Shown: positions 33,506 through 42,056 of the stretch, one piece after another | Numbering within the stretch: position 1 is the first letter of the stretch | Layout of the letters: each line of letters opens with the position of its first letter | Assembly (NCBI RefSeq): GCF_947500995.1 | Contig: NZ_CANMUA010000005.1 | Location: 124,001 to 188,000 of the forward strand | Source of the DNA: an uncultured Serinicoccus sp. | GTDB lineage: Bacteria; Actinomycetota; Actinomycetes; Actinomycetales; Dermatophilaceae | DNA length: 64,000 bases | Direction: 5' to 3' | Program-made: the position numbers and the translations under genes | Notes under the pieces: model-generated | What the model saw: the letters and a program-made list of their open reading frames with translations, nothing else | Told to the model about the DNA's origin: nothing | The model's database searches: none

Positions 33506-33810
33506 GCATCACCCCGGGCTCCGAGCCCCGCCCCGAGGGCAGCCGGCCCATGCTGGCCGACGAGCCGCTGCCGCCGGGCGAGCACGACATCCAGGAGACG
33601 GTCGACGCCCTCGCCCGGCAGGAGCGCGACGCGGGCTCCGACGAGGCCGCCCAGGCGCAGGAGTCCAAGGAGACGGAGGGGGACCCCGGCCCGGACGCCG
33701 AGGACGCCGAGAACTCTGAGAGCACCGACGACGCGGACGGTTCCGGGCCAGAGGGCCAGGAGGGCCACGACCCCAACGACCCCGAGCAGGACGCCCCGGA
33801 CGTGTCCTAG
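33502..33810 (+). CDS. Small acidic disordered protein
   Basis: A 102-residue protein with almost no hydrophobic core; the second half is Glu/Asp/Gly/Ser-rich (acidic repeats such as [16 protein letters not shown]). The only ordered-looking segment is [23 protein letters not shown] near 25-47. It overlaps the pckG stop by ATGA, so it is coupled to pckG translation. Codon usage is like its neighbours. No function recognised. Confidence 0.6.
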   Translation: MSITPGSEPRPEGSRPMLADEPLPPGEHDIQETVDALARQERDAGSDEAAQAQESKETEGDPGPDAEDAENSESTDDADGSGPEGQEGHDPNDPEQDAPDVS

Positions 33811-33828
33811 CCGGGCCTACGCACGGCA

Positions 33829-33859
33829 GAACCCCCGAGCCACCAGGGCTCGGGGGTTC
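33829..33859. terminator. Strong bidirectional terminator
   Basis: GAACCCCCGAGCC at 33829-33841 pairs with GGCTCGGGGGTTC at 33847-33859 around a five-base loop, between the pckG operon and the minus-strand tRNA-Ser(GCT). Confidence 0.85.
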
Positions 33860-33880
33860 GTGTCGCTCGCGGCGACCGGG

Positions 33881-33972
33881 CGGAGGTGGAGGGATTTGAA
33901 CCCTCGATCGGGCTATAAACCCGAAACCCGCTTAGCAGGCGGGCGCCATAGACCAGACTAGGCGACACCTCC
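33881..33972 (-). tRNA. tRNA-Ser(GCT)
   Basis: Class II fold on the minus strand: acceptor GGAGGTG with CACCTCC, discriminator G, CCA not encoded, anticodon GCT within CGCCT-GCT-AAGCG, and a long variable arm. It decodes AGC and AGU. A TAACCT box at 33985-33990 lies 12 bases upstream. Confidence 0.95.
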
Positions 33973-34089
33973 ACGGCGTGGATCAGGTTACCTGGCATGC
34001 TGGGCGCGACCAAACCCCTCTTTCCCAGCCCGGCACCAGGGTCCGGAGGGAGAGTATGGTTCGTCCTCGACCCGAAAGGCACCTCCGGC

Positions 34090-35688
34090 ATGACTGACTC
34101 CCGTGGCTCGTCCGACCCCGGGTCCGACGCACCCGTGCCGCGGTCCCGAGCGCGCGCCGAGCAGCCGGAGCAGGGCCAGGGGGTCGGTCGCGCGGCAGGG
34201 CTCACCACGCTCAGCGCGGTCGTCCCGGGGGCAGGTCTCCTGGGCACGTCCCGGAGACGCCTGGGCCTCGTCATCCTGGGGCTGGCCGCGCTCGCCCTGG
34301 TCGCCGTCACGGCCTACGCCCTCACCAACGGGCTGACGACCACGGCCCTGCAGACGGCCGCCGACACCGGACGGCTGCGGACCATCGCGGTGGTGCTCGT
34401 GCTGGGCACGCTGGTGTGGGTCGCGGCCGTCGCGCTCACCGCGCTCGTCGCGGCGCCGCGGCGGCTCTCCCGCGGCCAACGCGCTGCCCTGACCACCCTG
34501 ACGGCCGTGCTCTGCCTCGCGGTGAGCGCACCCGCCGTGCTCGGGGTCCGCTACATCACCGCCCACGTCGACGCGGTGGACAAGGTCTTCGAGGCCGGTG
34601 GGGGCACGGTCGGCGGGGGCGGGGGCAGCAACGGCGCGGCCCCCACCTCGGTGGTCGGCGACGACCCGGACGACCCGTGGAAGGACCTGCCGCGGGTCAA
34701 CGTCCTGCTGCTGGGCTCGGACGCGGCCGAGGCCCGGGAGGGCACCCGCACCGACACCATGATCGTCGCCAGCATCGACACCCGGACCGGCGACAGCGTG
34801 CTCTTCTCGGTCCCGCGCAACCTCCAGAACATCCCTCTCCCCCGCGACAACCCGCTGCACGACGTCTACGGCCCGGTCTACGACTGCGGCGACCAGTGCC
34901 TGATGAACAGCATCTGGACCGAGGCGGAGCTCACCGCGCAGGAGCACCCGGAGTGGTACACCGACGACCCCAACCCGGGCCAGACCGCGACGCGCGAGGT
35001 GCTCTCCGGGATCCTCGGCATACCCATCCACCACACCGTCATCGTCAACATGCGCGGCTTCGCCGACCTCGTCGACGCCATGGGGGGCGTGCTCGTCAAC
35101 GTGCAGGAGCGCATTCCGATCGGGGGCTACACCTACACGGACGCCAACGGCACCCTGCAGCTGGACCCCACCTCGGACTACGAGTGGCTGGAGCCGGGCC
35201 CGCAGCGGCTGGACGGGCCGCAGGCCCTGGCCTACTCCCGCTCCCGGGTGACGACCGACGACTTCTCCCGCATGCGGCGGCAGCGGTGCATGGTCGCGGC
35301 CGTCGTGGACCAGGTCAACCCCATGACCATGCTGCAGCGCTACCCCCAGATCATCGGTGCGGTGGGCGACAACGTCCTCACCGACCTGCCGCAGGAGGAC
35401 CTCGACGAGTGGGCCGGCCTGGTGCTGCAGGTCCAGGACGGCACCATGCGCAGCCTGCCGTTCACCGGCGCCAACATCGACACCGTCGACCCCAACTACT
35501 CGCTCATCCGCGCCCGCGTCTACGAGGCCCTCAACCCGGCCCCCGAGCTGCCGGCCGACGAGCCGAGCGAGGCGCCCACGGCGGGCGACGACGCCGCGCA
35601 GACCACCGCGCCGCCCGCGCAGGACACCCCGACGACGACCGAGGAGCCCAGCGACGAGCTCGAGGACGTCGGCGCCGTGTGCGACTGA
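34090..35688 (+). CDS. LytR-CpsA-Psr (LCP) family glycopolymer ligase
   Basis: LCP proteins transfer teichoic acid or arabinogalactan-like polymers from a lipid carrier to peptidoglycan outside the membrane. The 532-residue protein has an N-terminal disordered region, three membrane helices (about 55-78, 98-122, 138-160), a Gly-rich stretch, then the LCP domain: VNVLLLGSDAAEAREGTRTDTMIVAS near 205, SVPRNLQNIPLP, and YSRSRVTTDDFSRMRRQRCM near 385 with the conserved arginines. The tail is Thr/Glu/Pro-rich. The ATG at 34090 is 12 nt from GAAAGG; a TATGGT box lies at 34055-34060. Confidence 0.92.
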   Translation: MTDSRGSSDPGSDAPVPRSRARAEQPEQGQGVGRAAGLTTLSAVVPGAGLLGTSRRRLGLVILGLAALALVAVTAYALTNGLTTTALQTAADTGRLRTIAVVLVLGTLVWVAAVALTALVAAPRRLSRGQRAALTTLTAVLCLAVSAPAVLGVRYITAHVDAVDKVFEAGGGTVGGGGGSNGAAPTSVVGDDPDDPWKDLPRVNVLLLGSDAAEAREGTRTDTMIVASIDTRTGDSVLFSVPRNLQNIPLPRDNPLHDVYGPVYDCGDQCLMNSIWTEAELTAQEHPEWYTDDPNPGQTATREVLSGILGIPIHHTVIVNMRGFADLVDAMGGVLVNVQERIPIGGYTYTDANGTLQLDPTSDYEWLEPGPQRLDGPQALAYSRSRVTTDDFSRMRRQRCMVAAVVDQVNPMTMLQRYPQIIGAVGDNVLTDLPQEDLDEWAGLVLQVQDGTMRSLPFTGANIDTVDPNYSLIRARVYEALNPAPELPADEPSEAPTAGDDAAQTTAPPAQDTPTTTEEPSDELEDVGAVCD

Positions 35689-35782
35689 CCCCCTGACCCC
35701 GCTCCCCCGTCACGACGGTCCCGTGGGAGTCGCCACCTCTCCCGACGTCCACGGGACGCTCGTGGCGTCTCCCCCGGTATGC

Positions 35783-35821
35783 CGAAGGCCCCCGCCACCT
35801 CGAGGGTGACGGGGGCCTTCG
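35783..35821. terminator. Terminator between LCP gene and cspA
   Basis: CGAAGGCCCCCG at 35783-35794 pairs perfectly with CGGGGGCCTTCG at 35810-35821. The genes are convergent, so it can end both transcripts. Confidence 0.85.
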
Positions 35822-35845
35822 CGGAAGGTTGTGGAACGGCCTACC

Positions 35846-36049
35846 TCAGACGGGGCGAACGGCGTCCGCCTGCGGCCCCTTCGGGCTCTGCGTGACGTCG
35901 AACTCGACCCGCTGGGCCTCCTCGAGCGTCCGGTAGCCGTTGGTCTCGATGGCCGAGTAGTGGACGAACACGTCGGGGCCACCGCCATCCTGAGCGATGA
36001 AGCCGAAGCCCTTCTCCGCGTTGAACCACTTCACGGTTCCCTGTGCCAT
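35846..36049 (-). CDS. cspA: Cold-shock domain protein
   Basis: A 67-residue cold-shock OB-fold protein that binds single-stranded RNA and DNA. RNP1 is KGFGFIAQ at 13-20 and RNP2 is DVFVHYS at 26-32; the start [18 protein letters not shown] is typical. AGAAAGAAG precedes the ATG. About 200 bases without a gene lie upstream before tRNA-Ser(TGA), enough for the long leader common to csp genes. Confidence 0.95.
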   Translation of the reverse strand: MAQGTVKWFNAEKGFGFIAQDGGGPDVFVHYSAIETNGYRTLEEAQRVEFDVTQSPKGPQADAVRPV

Positions 36050-36257
36050 GGGCGATCTTCTTTCTGATGTGCTGTGCATGTGCAACCGACCGCAGGGCGC
36101 GGACGGTGGTGGTGGTGAACCCCCCAGCTCACTCGCGAGAAGATACAACGCCAACCAAGACACCACGCTATCAGCCACAGCGCCCGATGGTGACATCCGA
36201 GGACCGTGCGATGATGGGCAGCGCCAGGCGCGGTCCCGCACGCGGGCCGTCCGAGGC
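36050..36257. other. Intergenic region, probable cspA leader and promoter
   Basis: This AT-richer region (especially 36140-36180) lies between the minus-strand cspA and the plus-strand tRNA-Ser(TGA). A TATCTT on the minus strand near 36140-36145 could be the cspA -10. No gene is visible. Confidence 0.4.
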
Positions 36258-36340
36258 CTGGAGGGTTCGCATAGTGGCCGAGTGCAGGCGCCTTGAAAGC
36301 GCCCGAGGGAAACCTCCGTGGGTTCGAATCCCACACCCTC
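36258..36340 (+). tRNA. tRNA-Ser(TGA)
   Basis: Class II fold on the plus strand: acceptor GGAGGGT with ACCCTCC, discriminator G, CCA not encoded, anticodon TGA within GGCGCCT-TGA-AAGCGCC, and a variable arm. It decodes UCA and, by wobble, other UCN codons. Confidence 0.95.
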
Positions 36341-36439
36341 CGCGCGCATGCCCTCCCCGGCCGCAGGCGATCCCGGCGGACGCGCCGCCGACTGCGCGAT
36401 ATGGTCGGGGCGAACGCAGACCCACGAGAAGGAGTCAAC

Positions 36440-36787
36440 ATGCGCAACAAGCTGTTGCTGCTGGTCGGCGCTGCCGCCGGCTACGTCCTCGGCGCCCGCG
36501 CCGGCCGCGAGCGCTACGACCAGATCGCCGACCAGGCCAGCAAGGCCTGGGGCAACCCCAAGGTCCAGGAGACCGTGGAGCAGGTCAAGGCCAAGGCCCC
36601 CGAGCTCAGCCAGAAGGTCAGCGAGCAGGCCAAGGCCACCGCCGACGGCGTCAAGTCCAAGGTCTCCGGGCACGAGAGCACCGACCAGGACGGCACCTAC
36701 GAGAACGCCACCGGCAGCCTCGACGGCGACGGTGACGCGACCATCGACGCCACCGGGTTCGGCCCGGGCGGGGAGAAGCTCCCCTGA
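36440..36787 (+). CDS. YtxH-like membrane-associated protein
   Basis: A 115-residue protein: a hydrophobic N-terminal helix with Gly zipper ([23 protein letters not shown]), then an amphipathic helix rich in Lys/Glu/Gln/Ala ([29 protein letters not shown], keywords VKAKAPEL) and an acidic Gly-rich tail. This is the YtxH general-stress layout. AGAAGGAG precedes the ATG, and TATGGT at 36400-36405 may be the -10. Confidence 0.78.
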   Translation: MRNKLLLLVGAAAGYVLGARAGRERYDQIADQASKAWGNPKVQETVEQVKAKAPELSQKVSEQAKATADGVKSKVSGHESTDQDGTYENATGSLDGDGDATIDATGFGPGGEKLP

Positions 36788-36800
36788 CCCACCCCCGCGC

Positions 36801-36842
36801 ATGACGAAGGCCCACCTCCCCGAGGAGGTGGGCCTTCGTCAT
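36801..36842. terminator. Strong terminator between YtxH-like gene and epsC
   Basis: A 19-base perfect stem (ATGACGAAGGCCCACCTCC at 36801-36819 with 36824-36842) closes a four-base loop. The flanking genes are convergent. Confidence 0.9.
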
Positions 36843-36896
36843 ACCGTGCTCGTGAGGCTGCTCACCGGCGTTCGACCGGTATGCCGCGGCGCACCG

Positions 36897-37520
36897 CTAG
36901 ATCCAGAGCGCGGGCTCGTCGTAGAGCGCCTCCTGCGGGTCCCGGCCGGGGTCCGGGCGGCGGACCGTGGCGGGGATGCCGGTCGCGACCGCCATGGAGG
37001 GGACGTCCTTGGTGACCACCGCGTTGGCGCCCACCTGGGCGCCGTGACCCACGACGATGTCCCCGAGGATCTTGGCACCCGCACCCACGGTGACGCCGTC
37101 CCCGAGGGTGGGGTGGCGCTTGACGGTGGGGTCCAGGGACCGCCCGCCGAGGGTCACCCCGTGGTAGAGCATGACGTCGTCGCCGATCTCCGCGGTCGCG
37201 CCGATGACGACCCCCATGCCGTGGTCGACGAAGAAGCGTCGGCCGATGGTCGCACCGGGGTGGATCTCGACCCCGGTCGCGGCCCGCGCCGCCTGGGAGA
37301 GCAGCCGGGCCGGCAACCGCCTGCCCGAGGTCCACAGGGCGTGGCTCGCCCGGTGGGCCCACAACGCGTGCAGCCCCGGGGAGGCCAGCGCCATCTCGAG
37401 CCGGCTGCTGGTCGCGGGGTCCCGCTCGACGGCGGCGTCCAGATCCTCCCGGACCGCGGCCGTGGCACGTCGCACGAGGTCCGTGCCACGACGCGTCCCC
37501 CGGGTCAGCAAGGTCGGCAC
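36897..37520 (-). CDS. epsC: Serine O-acetyltransferase EpsC
   Basis: EpsC acetylates L-serine with acetyl-CoA to O-acetylserine, the substrate of CysK. The 207-residue protein has a helical N-terminus ([19 protein letters not shown]) and a left-handed beta helix of hexapeptides: [43 protein letters not shown], with keywords [15 protein letters not shown] and YHGVTLGG. I chose the GTG at 37520, two bases after the cysK stop; the longer frame overlaps cysK. The pair is an operon. Confidence 0.95.
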   Translation of the reverse strand: MPTLLTRGTRRGTDLVRRATAAVREDLDAAVERDPATSSRLEMALASPGLHALWAHRASHALWTSGRRLPARLLSQAARAATGVEIHPGATIGRRFFVDHGMGVVIGATAEIGDDVMLYHGVTLGGRSLDPTVKRHPTLGDGVTVGAGAKILGDIVVGHGAQVGANAVVTKDVPSMAVATGIPATVRRPDPGRDPQEALYDEPALWI

Positions 37521-37522
37521 GG

Positions 37523-38458
37523 TCAGTCCCTCAGGTCCTCGAAGAGGACGGTCGAGAGGTAGCGCTCGCCGAAGGAGGGGATGACGACGACGATCGTCTT
37601 GCCGGCGTTCTCCGGACGCCTCGCCACCTCGAGCGCACCCCACACGTTGGCCCCGGAGGAGATGCCGGCGAGGACACCCTCCTCGGTGGCCAGGGAGCGG
37701 GCGGTCCGCAGGGAGTCGTCGAGGGTCACGTCGACGACCTCGTCGTAGAGCTCGGTGTCGAGGATCTCGGGGACGAAGTTGGCGCCGAGGCCCTGGATCT
37801 TGTGGGGGCCGGGCTGGCCCCCGGTGAGGATGGGGCTGTCCGCGGGCTCGACGACCACCAGGCCCACGTCGGGCTTCTGCTCGCGCAGGTAGCGCCCGGC
37901 CCCGGTGATGGTGCCACCGGTGCCGACGCCGGCGACGAAGATGTCGACCTGGCCGTCGGTGTCCGCCCAGATCTCCGGACCGGTCGTCTCGTAGTGCACC
38001 TTGATGTTGGCCGGGTTGGCGAACTGCCGGGCCCGGACCGCGCCGCGCTCCTCGGCGATCTCGTCGGCCTTGCCCACAGCGCCCTTCATCCCTTCCGGAC
38101 CGGGGGTGAGCACGAGCTCGGCGCCGTAGGCGCGCAGCAGCGCCCGGCGCTCCATGCTCATGGTCTCGGGCATGGCGAGGACGACCTTGTAGCCGCGTGC
38201 GGCCCCGACCATGGCGAGGGCGATGCCGGTGTTGCCCGAGGTCCCCTCGACGATGGTGCCGCCCGGCTTGAGCTCACCGGCCTCGACCGCCGCGTCGATG
38301 ATGGACGCACCGATGCGGTCCTTGACCGAGGCGGCGGGGTTCTGCGACTCCATCTTGAGCAGGACCTGGGCACCGTCGGCGATGCCGTCGGTGAGCCGGT
38401 TGAGGCGCACCAGCGGGGTGCCGCCGATGGCCTGGGTGATGTCGTCGTGGACGCGCAC
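37523..38458 (-). CDS. cysK: Cysteine synthase A (O-acetylserine sulfhydrylase)
   Basis: CysK joins O-acetylserine with sulfide to make cysteine. The 311-residue PLP protein has TPLVRLNRL near 14-22, the PLP lysine Lys46 in [16 protein letters not shown] near 70, VGTGGTITG near 175 and SSGANVWGA near 265. AAAGG precedes the GTG start at 38458; an in-frame ATG at 38491 adds non-conserved residues. It forms an operon with epsC and lies divergent from the EtfD-like gene. The upstream region holds the palindromic run AGCAGCATGCTGCT. Confidence 0.96.
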   Translation of the reverse strand: MRVHDDITQAIGGTPLVRLNRLTDGIADGAQVLLKMESQNPAASVKDRIGASIIDAAVEAGELKPGGTIVEGTSGNTGIALAMVGAARGYKVVLAMPETMSMERRALLRAYGAELVLTPGPEGMKGAVGKADEIAEERGAVRARQFANPANIKVHYETTGPEIWADTDGQVDIFVAGVGTGGTITGAGRYLREQKPDVGLVVVEPADSPILTGGQPGPHKIQGLGANFVPEILDTELYDEVVDVTLDDSLRTARSLATEEGVLAGISSGANVWGALEVARRPENAGKTIVVVIPSFGERYLSTVLFEDLRD

Positions 38459-38591
38459 GGGGGAAGCCTTTCGTCGCAGGGTCAGCAGCATGCTGCTCTC
38501 AGCAGGTTATACATCATGCAACACCCCGTTATTCCAGGTATGACGTCGCGTCGGGTGGTCGTGTGCGCTGCGTGCTGACGGGGGCGACGAC

Positions 38592-38597
38592 TACGCT
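38592..38597 (+). promoter_or_regulatory. Probable -10 box, leaderless start of the EtfD-like gene
   Basis: TACGCT ends 6 nt before the ATG at 38604. Confidence 0.45.
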
Positions 38598-38603
38598 GCC
38601 CCC

Positions 38604-40898
38604 ATGTCCTTCGGAGTGCTGCAGGTCCTCGCCATCGTCGTCGCGGGCCTGGTCACCCTGGCCGCGGTCGCCCTCTTCGTCCGCACCCTCGCCGCCTTCG
38701 TCGACCGGTTCCGGCTCGGGCAGCCCGAGACCCGCACCGACGCCCCCGGCCTGCGCACCTCGACGCTGCTGCGGGAGGTGCTGGGGCACACCCGGATGGC
38801 GCGCAAGCGCTGGGTCGCGGTGGCGCACTGGGTGGTCATGGTCTCCTTCGGCCTCCTGTTCCTCACCCTGGTCACCGCCTACGGCCAGCTCGTCGACCCG
38901 CACTTCGTCCTGCCGCTCATCGGTCACTTCTGGCCCTTCGAGTGGCTGACCGAGCTGTTCGGCTGGGGCGCCGTCGTCGGCATCGCCGCGCTCATCGTCG
39001 TGCGCCAGCGGGAGCACCCCCGGGCCCTGGGTCGCCGGTCCCGCTTCTGGGGGTCGACGTTCTGGCAGGCCTACGTCGTGGAGCTCGTCATCCTCGGGGT
39101 CGGGATCTGCATCGTCGCGCTGCGGGCGCTCGAGTACGCCCTCGGCCGGGCCACCGGCGAGGCGTGGGCGACCGCCCTGCACTTCCCCCTCACGGCCTGG
39201 CTCGGCGCGCCCCTGGCCGGGACGTCGCCCTCCACCCTGGAGGGCTGGATCATCGGGGTGGCGCTGCTGAAGATCCTCATCTCCATGGCGTGGATGATCA
39301 TCATCGCCCGGACGCCCACGATGGGCGTCGCCTGGCACCGCTTCCTCGCCTTCTTCAACATCTGGTTCCGGCGCCACCCCGACGGCGCGACGTCGCTCGG
39401 CGCGGTGCAGCCGATCAGGGTCGGGGGCGAGCCGGTGGACTTCGAGAACATCGAGGAGCTCGACGAGGACGCGGCGCTCGGCGTCGGCTCGGTCCAGGAC
39501 TTCACCTGGAAGGGCCTGCTCGACTTCTCCACCTGCACCGAGTGCGGCCGCTGCCAGGAGCAGTGCCCGGCCTGGCACACCGACAAGCCGCTCTCGCCCA
39601 AGATGCTCGTCAAGAACCTGCGCGACCAGCACCACGCCGTCGCTCCCTGGCTGCAGGCGGGCCAGGAGCACCGGGAGGCCGCCGCCCAGGCGCTGGAGGC
39701 GGCCGGCGGCCCGGGGGCCGAGGGCCTGCCCGAGCAGCTGCACGGCATCCCCACGACGGCGGTCGTCGCGGCGCAGCGCCCGCTCGTCGGCGAGACCGAG
39801 GGCGACCCCACGGTGCCCGACGGCGGTGGCGTCATCGACCCGGACGTCCTGTGGTCCTGCACGACGTGCGGCGCCTGCGTCGAGCAGTGCCCCGTGGACA
39901 TCGAGCACGTCGACGCGATCGTGGACATGCGGCGCTACCAGAACCTCATCGAGTCGGCCTTCCCCTCCGAGCTGGGCGGGCTGTTCAAGAACCTCGAGAA
40001 CAAGGGCAACCCGTGGGGCATGAACGCCCGGCTGCGGATGGACTGGGCCAAGGACCTCGACTTCGACATCCCCGTGGTGGGCGAGGACCTCGAGAGCCTG
40101 GCGGAGATGGACTACCTCTTCTGGGTCGGGTGCGCCGGCGCGTTCGAGGACCGCGCCAAGAAGACGACCCGTGCGGTGGCCGAGCTGCTGCACACCGCGG
40201 GGGTGAGCTTCGCGGTGCTCGGCGACGGCGAGAGCTGCACCGGTGACCCTGCCAGGCGCAGCGGCAACGAGTTTCTCTTCCAGATGCTGGCCATGCAGAA
40301 CGTCGAGGTCCTCACCGAGGCGGGCGCCACCAAGATCGTCGTGACCTGCGCCCACTGCTTCAACACGCTGAAGAACGAGTACCCGCAGGTCGGCGGGCAG
40401 TTCGAAGTCGTGCACCACACCCAGCTGCTCAACCGGCTGGTGCGCGAGAAGCGCCTCACCCCGGTCTCCCGGCCGGACGCCGCGGACACGGTGGGGGCGG
40501 CCTCGACCGCGGAGTCCGTGACCTACCACGACCCGTGCTACCTCGGCCGGCACAACCAGGTCTACGCCCCGCCGCGCGAGCTCATCGGCGCGCTCCCCGG
40601 GGTCCAGCTCACCGAGATGCCCCGGCACGGGGAGAAGTCCTTCTGCTGCGGCGCCGGTGGCGCCCGCATGTGGATGGAGGAGAAGCTGGGCACCCGCATC
40701 AACCTCAACCGCACGGAGGAGGCGCTGGCCACCGGCGCCGACCGCATCGCGATCGGCTGCCCCTTCTGCCGGGTCATGCTCTCCGACGGCCTCACGCAGA
40801 AGCAGGCCGAGGGCGCCCGCGAGGAGGTCGAGGTCGTCGACGTCGCCCAGATGCTGCTGGCCGCCGTGCGTCGCGCCGACCAGGAGCAGCCCGGCTGA
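38604..40898 (+). CDS. etfD: EtfD-like membrane iron-sulfur oxidoreductase
   Basis: The 764-residue protein resembles mycobacterial EtfD (Rv0338c), which passes electrons from ETF, reduced by acyl-CoA dehydrogenases, to menaquinone. Residues 1-250 hold about six membrane helices of the NarI/HdrE type. Two ferredoxin-like [4Fe-4S] motifs follow: CTECGRCQEQCP near 310 and CTTCGACVEQCP near 417. The C-terminal part has the heterodisulfide-reductase CCG domains, with VTCAHCFNTLKNEYP near 578 and FCCGAGGARMW near 680. Fatty-acid oxidation genes at 43444 and 58088 fit this role. Leaderless start likely. Confidence 0.88.
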   Translation: MSFGVLQVLAIVVAGLVTLAAVALFVRTLAAFVDRFRLGQPETRTDAPGLRTSTLLREVLGHTRMARKRWVAVAHWVVMVSFGLLFLTLVTAYGQLVDPHFVLPLIGHFWPFEWLTELFGWGAVVGIAALIVVRQREHPRALGRRSRFWGSTFWQAYVVELVILGVGICIVALRALEYALGRATGEAWATALHFPLTAWLGAPLAGTSPSTLEGWIIGVALLKILISMAWMIIIARTPTMGVAWHRFLAFFNIWFRRHPDGATSLGAVQPIRVGGEPVDFENIEELDEDAALGVGSVQDFTWKGLLDFSTCTECGRCQEQCPAWHTDKPLSPKMLVKNLRDQHHAVAPWLQAGQEHREAAAQALEAAGGPGAEGLPEQLHGIPTTAVVAAQRPLVGETEGDPTVPDGGGVIDPDVLWSCTTCGACVEQCPVDIEHVDAIVDMRRYQNLIESAFPSELGGLFKNLENKGNPWGMNARLRMDWAKDLDFDIPVVGEDLESLAEMDYLFWVGCAGAFEDRAKKTTRAVAELLHTAGVSFAVLGDGESCTGDPARRSGNEFLFQMLAMQNVEVLTEAGATKIVVTCAHCFNTLKNEYPQVGGQFEVVHHTQLLNRLVREKRLTPVSRPDAADTVGAASTAESVTYHDPCYLGRHNQVYAPPRELIGALPGVQLTEMPRHGEKSFCCGAGGARMWMEEKLGTRINLNRTEEALATGADRIAIGCPFCRVMLSDGLTQKQAEGAREEVEVVDVAQMLLAAVRRADQEQPG

Positions 40899-40922
40899 GG
40901 GCACCCTGGACGGGCAGGACGC

Positions 40923-41504
40923 TCAGCGAGCGACGTCGCTGCGGGAGAAGTTGGACCAGGACCGGCTGGCGGTGGGTCCGCGCTGACCCTGGTAGTGGCT
41001 GCCCTTCTCCGAGCTGCCGTAGGGGTGCTGCGACGCCGAGCTCAGCCGGAAGAAGCAGAGCTGACCGATCTTCATCCCCGGGTGCAGGACGATGGGCAGG
41101 GTCGCGACGTTGGACAGCTCCAGGGTCACGTGCCCGGTGAAGCCCGGGTCGACGAAGCCCGCCGTCGCGTGCGTGAGCAGGCCCAGCCGCCCCAGGGAGG
41201 ACTTGCCCTCGACGCGGGCGGCGATGTCGTCCGGCAGACTGACCTGCTCGTAGGTCGACCCGAGCACGAACTCACCCGGGTGGAGCACGAAGCTCTCCCC
41301 CGGGTCGACCTCCACCAGACGGGTCAGGTCCGGCTGCTCCTGCGCCGGGTCGATGACGGGGTACTTGTGGTTGTCGAAGAGCCGGAAGTAGCGGTCCAGC
41401 CGGATGTCGACGCTGGAGGGCTGGACCATCGTCGGGTCCCACGGGTCCAGCCGGACCCGCCCGGAGTCGATCGAGGCGAGGATGTCGCGGTCTGAGAGCA
41501 GCAC
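40923..41504 (-). CDS. dcd: dCTP deaminase
   Basis: Dcd deaminates dCTP toward dUTP and dUMP (bifunctional in many actinobacteria). The 193-residue protein is the full family length: [31 protein letters not shown], then [35 protein letters not shown] (keywords [20 protein letters not shown], catalytic Glu in TLELSN) and a C-terminal [14 protein letters not shown]. The GTG start is 6 nt from a TAGGGT box. It converges with the EtfD-like gene, 24 bases apart. Confidence 0.96.
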   Translation of the reverse strand: MLLSDRDILASIDSGRVRLDPWDPTMVQPSSVDIRLDRYFRLFDNHKYPVIDPAQEQPDLTRLVEVDPGESFVLHPGEFVLGSTYEQVSLPDDIAARVEGKSSLGRLGLLTHATAGFVDPGFTGHVTLELSNVATLPIVLHPGMKIGQLCFFRLSSASQHPYGSSEKGSHYQGQRGPTASRSWSNFSRSDVAR

Positions 41505-41510
41505 GACGTC

Positions 41511-41516
41511 ACCCTA
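41511..41516 (-). promoter_or_regulatory. Probable -10 box, leaderless start of dcd
   Basis: TAGGGT on the minus strand ends 6 nt before the GTG at 41504. Confidence 0.5.
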
Positions 41517-41530
41517 GCCGGGGGGTGACT

Positions 41531-41559
41531 TTGGTCGTGGACACCCGGGGTGGTTATCA
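41531..41559 (+). promoter_or_regulatory. Promoter of tRNA-Gly
   Basis: TTGGTC at 41531-41536 and TTATCA at 41554-41559 are 17 bases apart, a sigma-70-type arrangement upstream of the tRNA at 41586. Confidence 0.55.
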
Positions 41560-41585
41560 TGACTGTCGCCTCGATCCGAGGCCGC

Positions 41586-41659
41586 GCGGGCGTAGTTCAA
41601 TGGTAGAACATCAGCTTCCCAAGCTGAATACGCGAGTTCGATTCTCGTCGCCCGCTCCA
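41586..41659 (+). tRNA. tRNA-Gly(CCC), CCA encoded
   Basis: Acceptor GCGGGCG with CGCCCGC, discriminator T and CCA at 41657-41659. Anticodon loop TT-CCC-AA in stem TCAGC/GCTGA. It decodes GGG. Confidence 0.93.
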
Positions 41660-41669
41660 CGCGTCAGAC

Positions 41670-42032
41670 TCAGTAGCCGGGCCCGCGGGGCTGCTCGGCC
41701 CCCGACCCACCCAGGTGGTGGGTCACCCACGCGGCATACCTGTCCAGGGCGTCGACGACAGGCACGGCCATGATCTCGGGCACCTCGTAGGGGTGCAGTG
41801 ATCGCACGGTCTCGCAGAGGCGACCGAAGGCCTCCCGCGACGTCTTGGCCAGCAGCAGCCACTCCTTGCTCTCGTGCACCTCCCCGCTCCAGCTGTAGAT
41901 CGAGGTCATCGGCCCCAGCACCTGCACGCAGGCGGCGGCCCGTCGGGCGACGAGCGCCTCACCGATGTGCCGGGCGGACTCCATCGAGGGCACGCTGACG
42001 CGGACCTCCACGAGATGGGACGGGTCGGTCAT
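41670..42032 (-). CDS. cutA: Divalent cation tolerance protein CutA
   Basis: A 120-residue CutA1 homologue with the family pattern: VRVSVPSMESARHIGEALVARRAAACVQVL at the start (keywords AACVQVL), SIYSWSGEVHESKEWLLLAKT near 45-65, and LHPYEVPEIMAVPV near 82. CutA trimers bind divalent metals; the physiological role is debated. GCAGGGGAG precedes the ATG. It lies 10 bases after the convergent tRNA-Gly and 24 bases after the class III aminotransferase stop region. Confidence 0.93.
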   Translation of the reverse strand: MTDPSHLVEVRVSVPSMESARHIGEALVARRAAACVQVLGPMTSIYSWSGEVHESKEWLLLAKTSREAFGRLCETVRSLHPYEVPEIMAVPVVDALDRYAAWVTHHLGGSGAEQPRGPGY

Positions 42033-42056
42033 CTCCCCTGCTTCCTGCTTGTGCGG

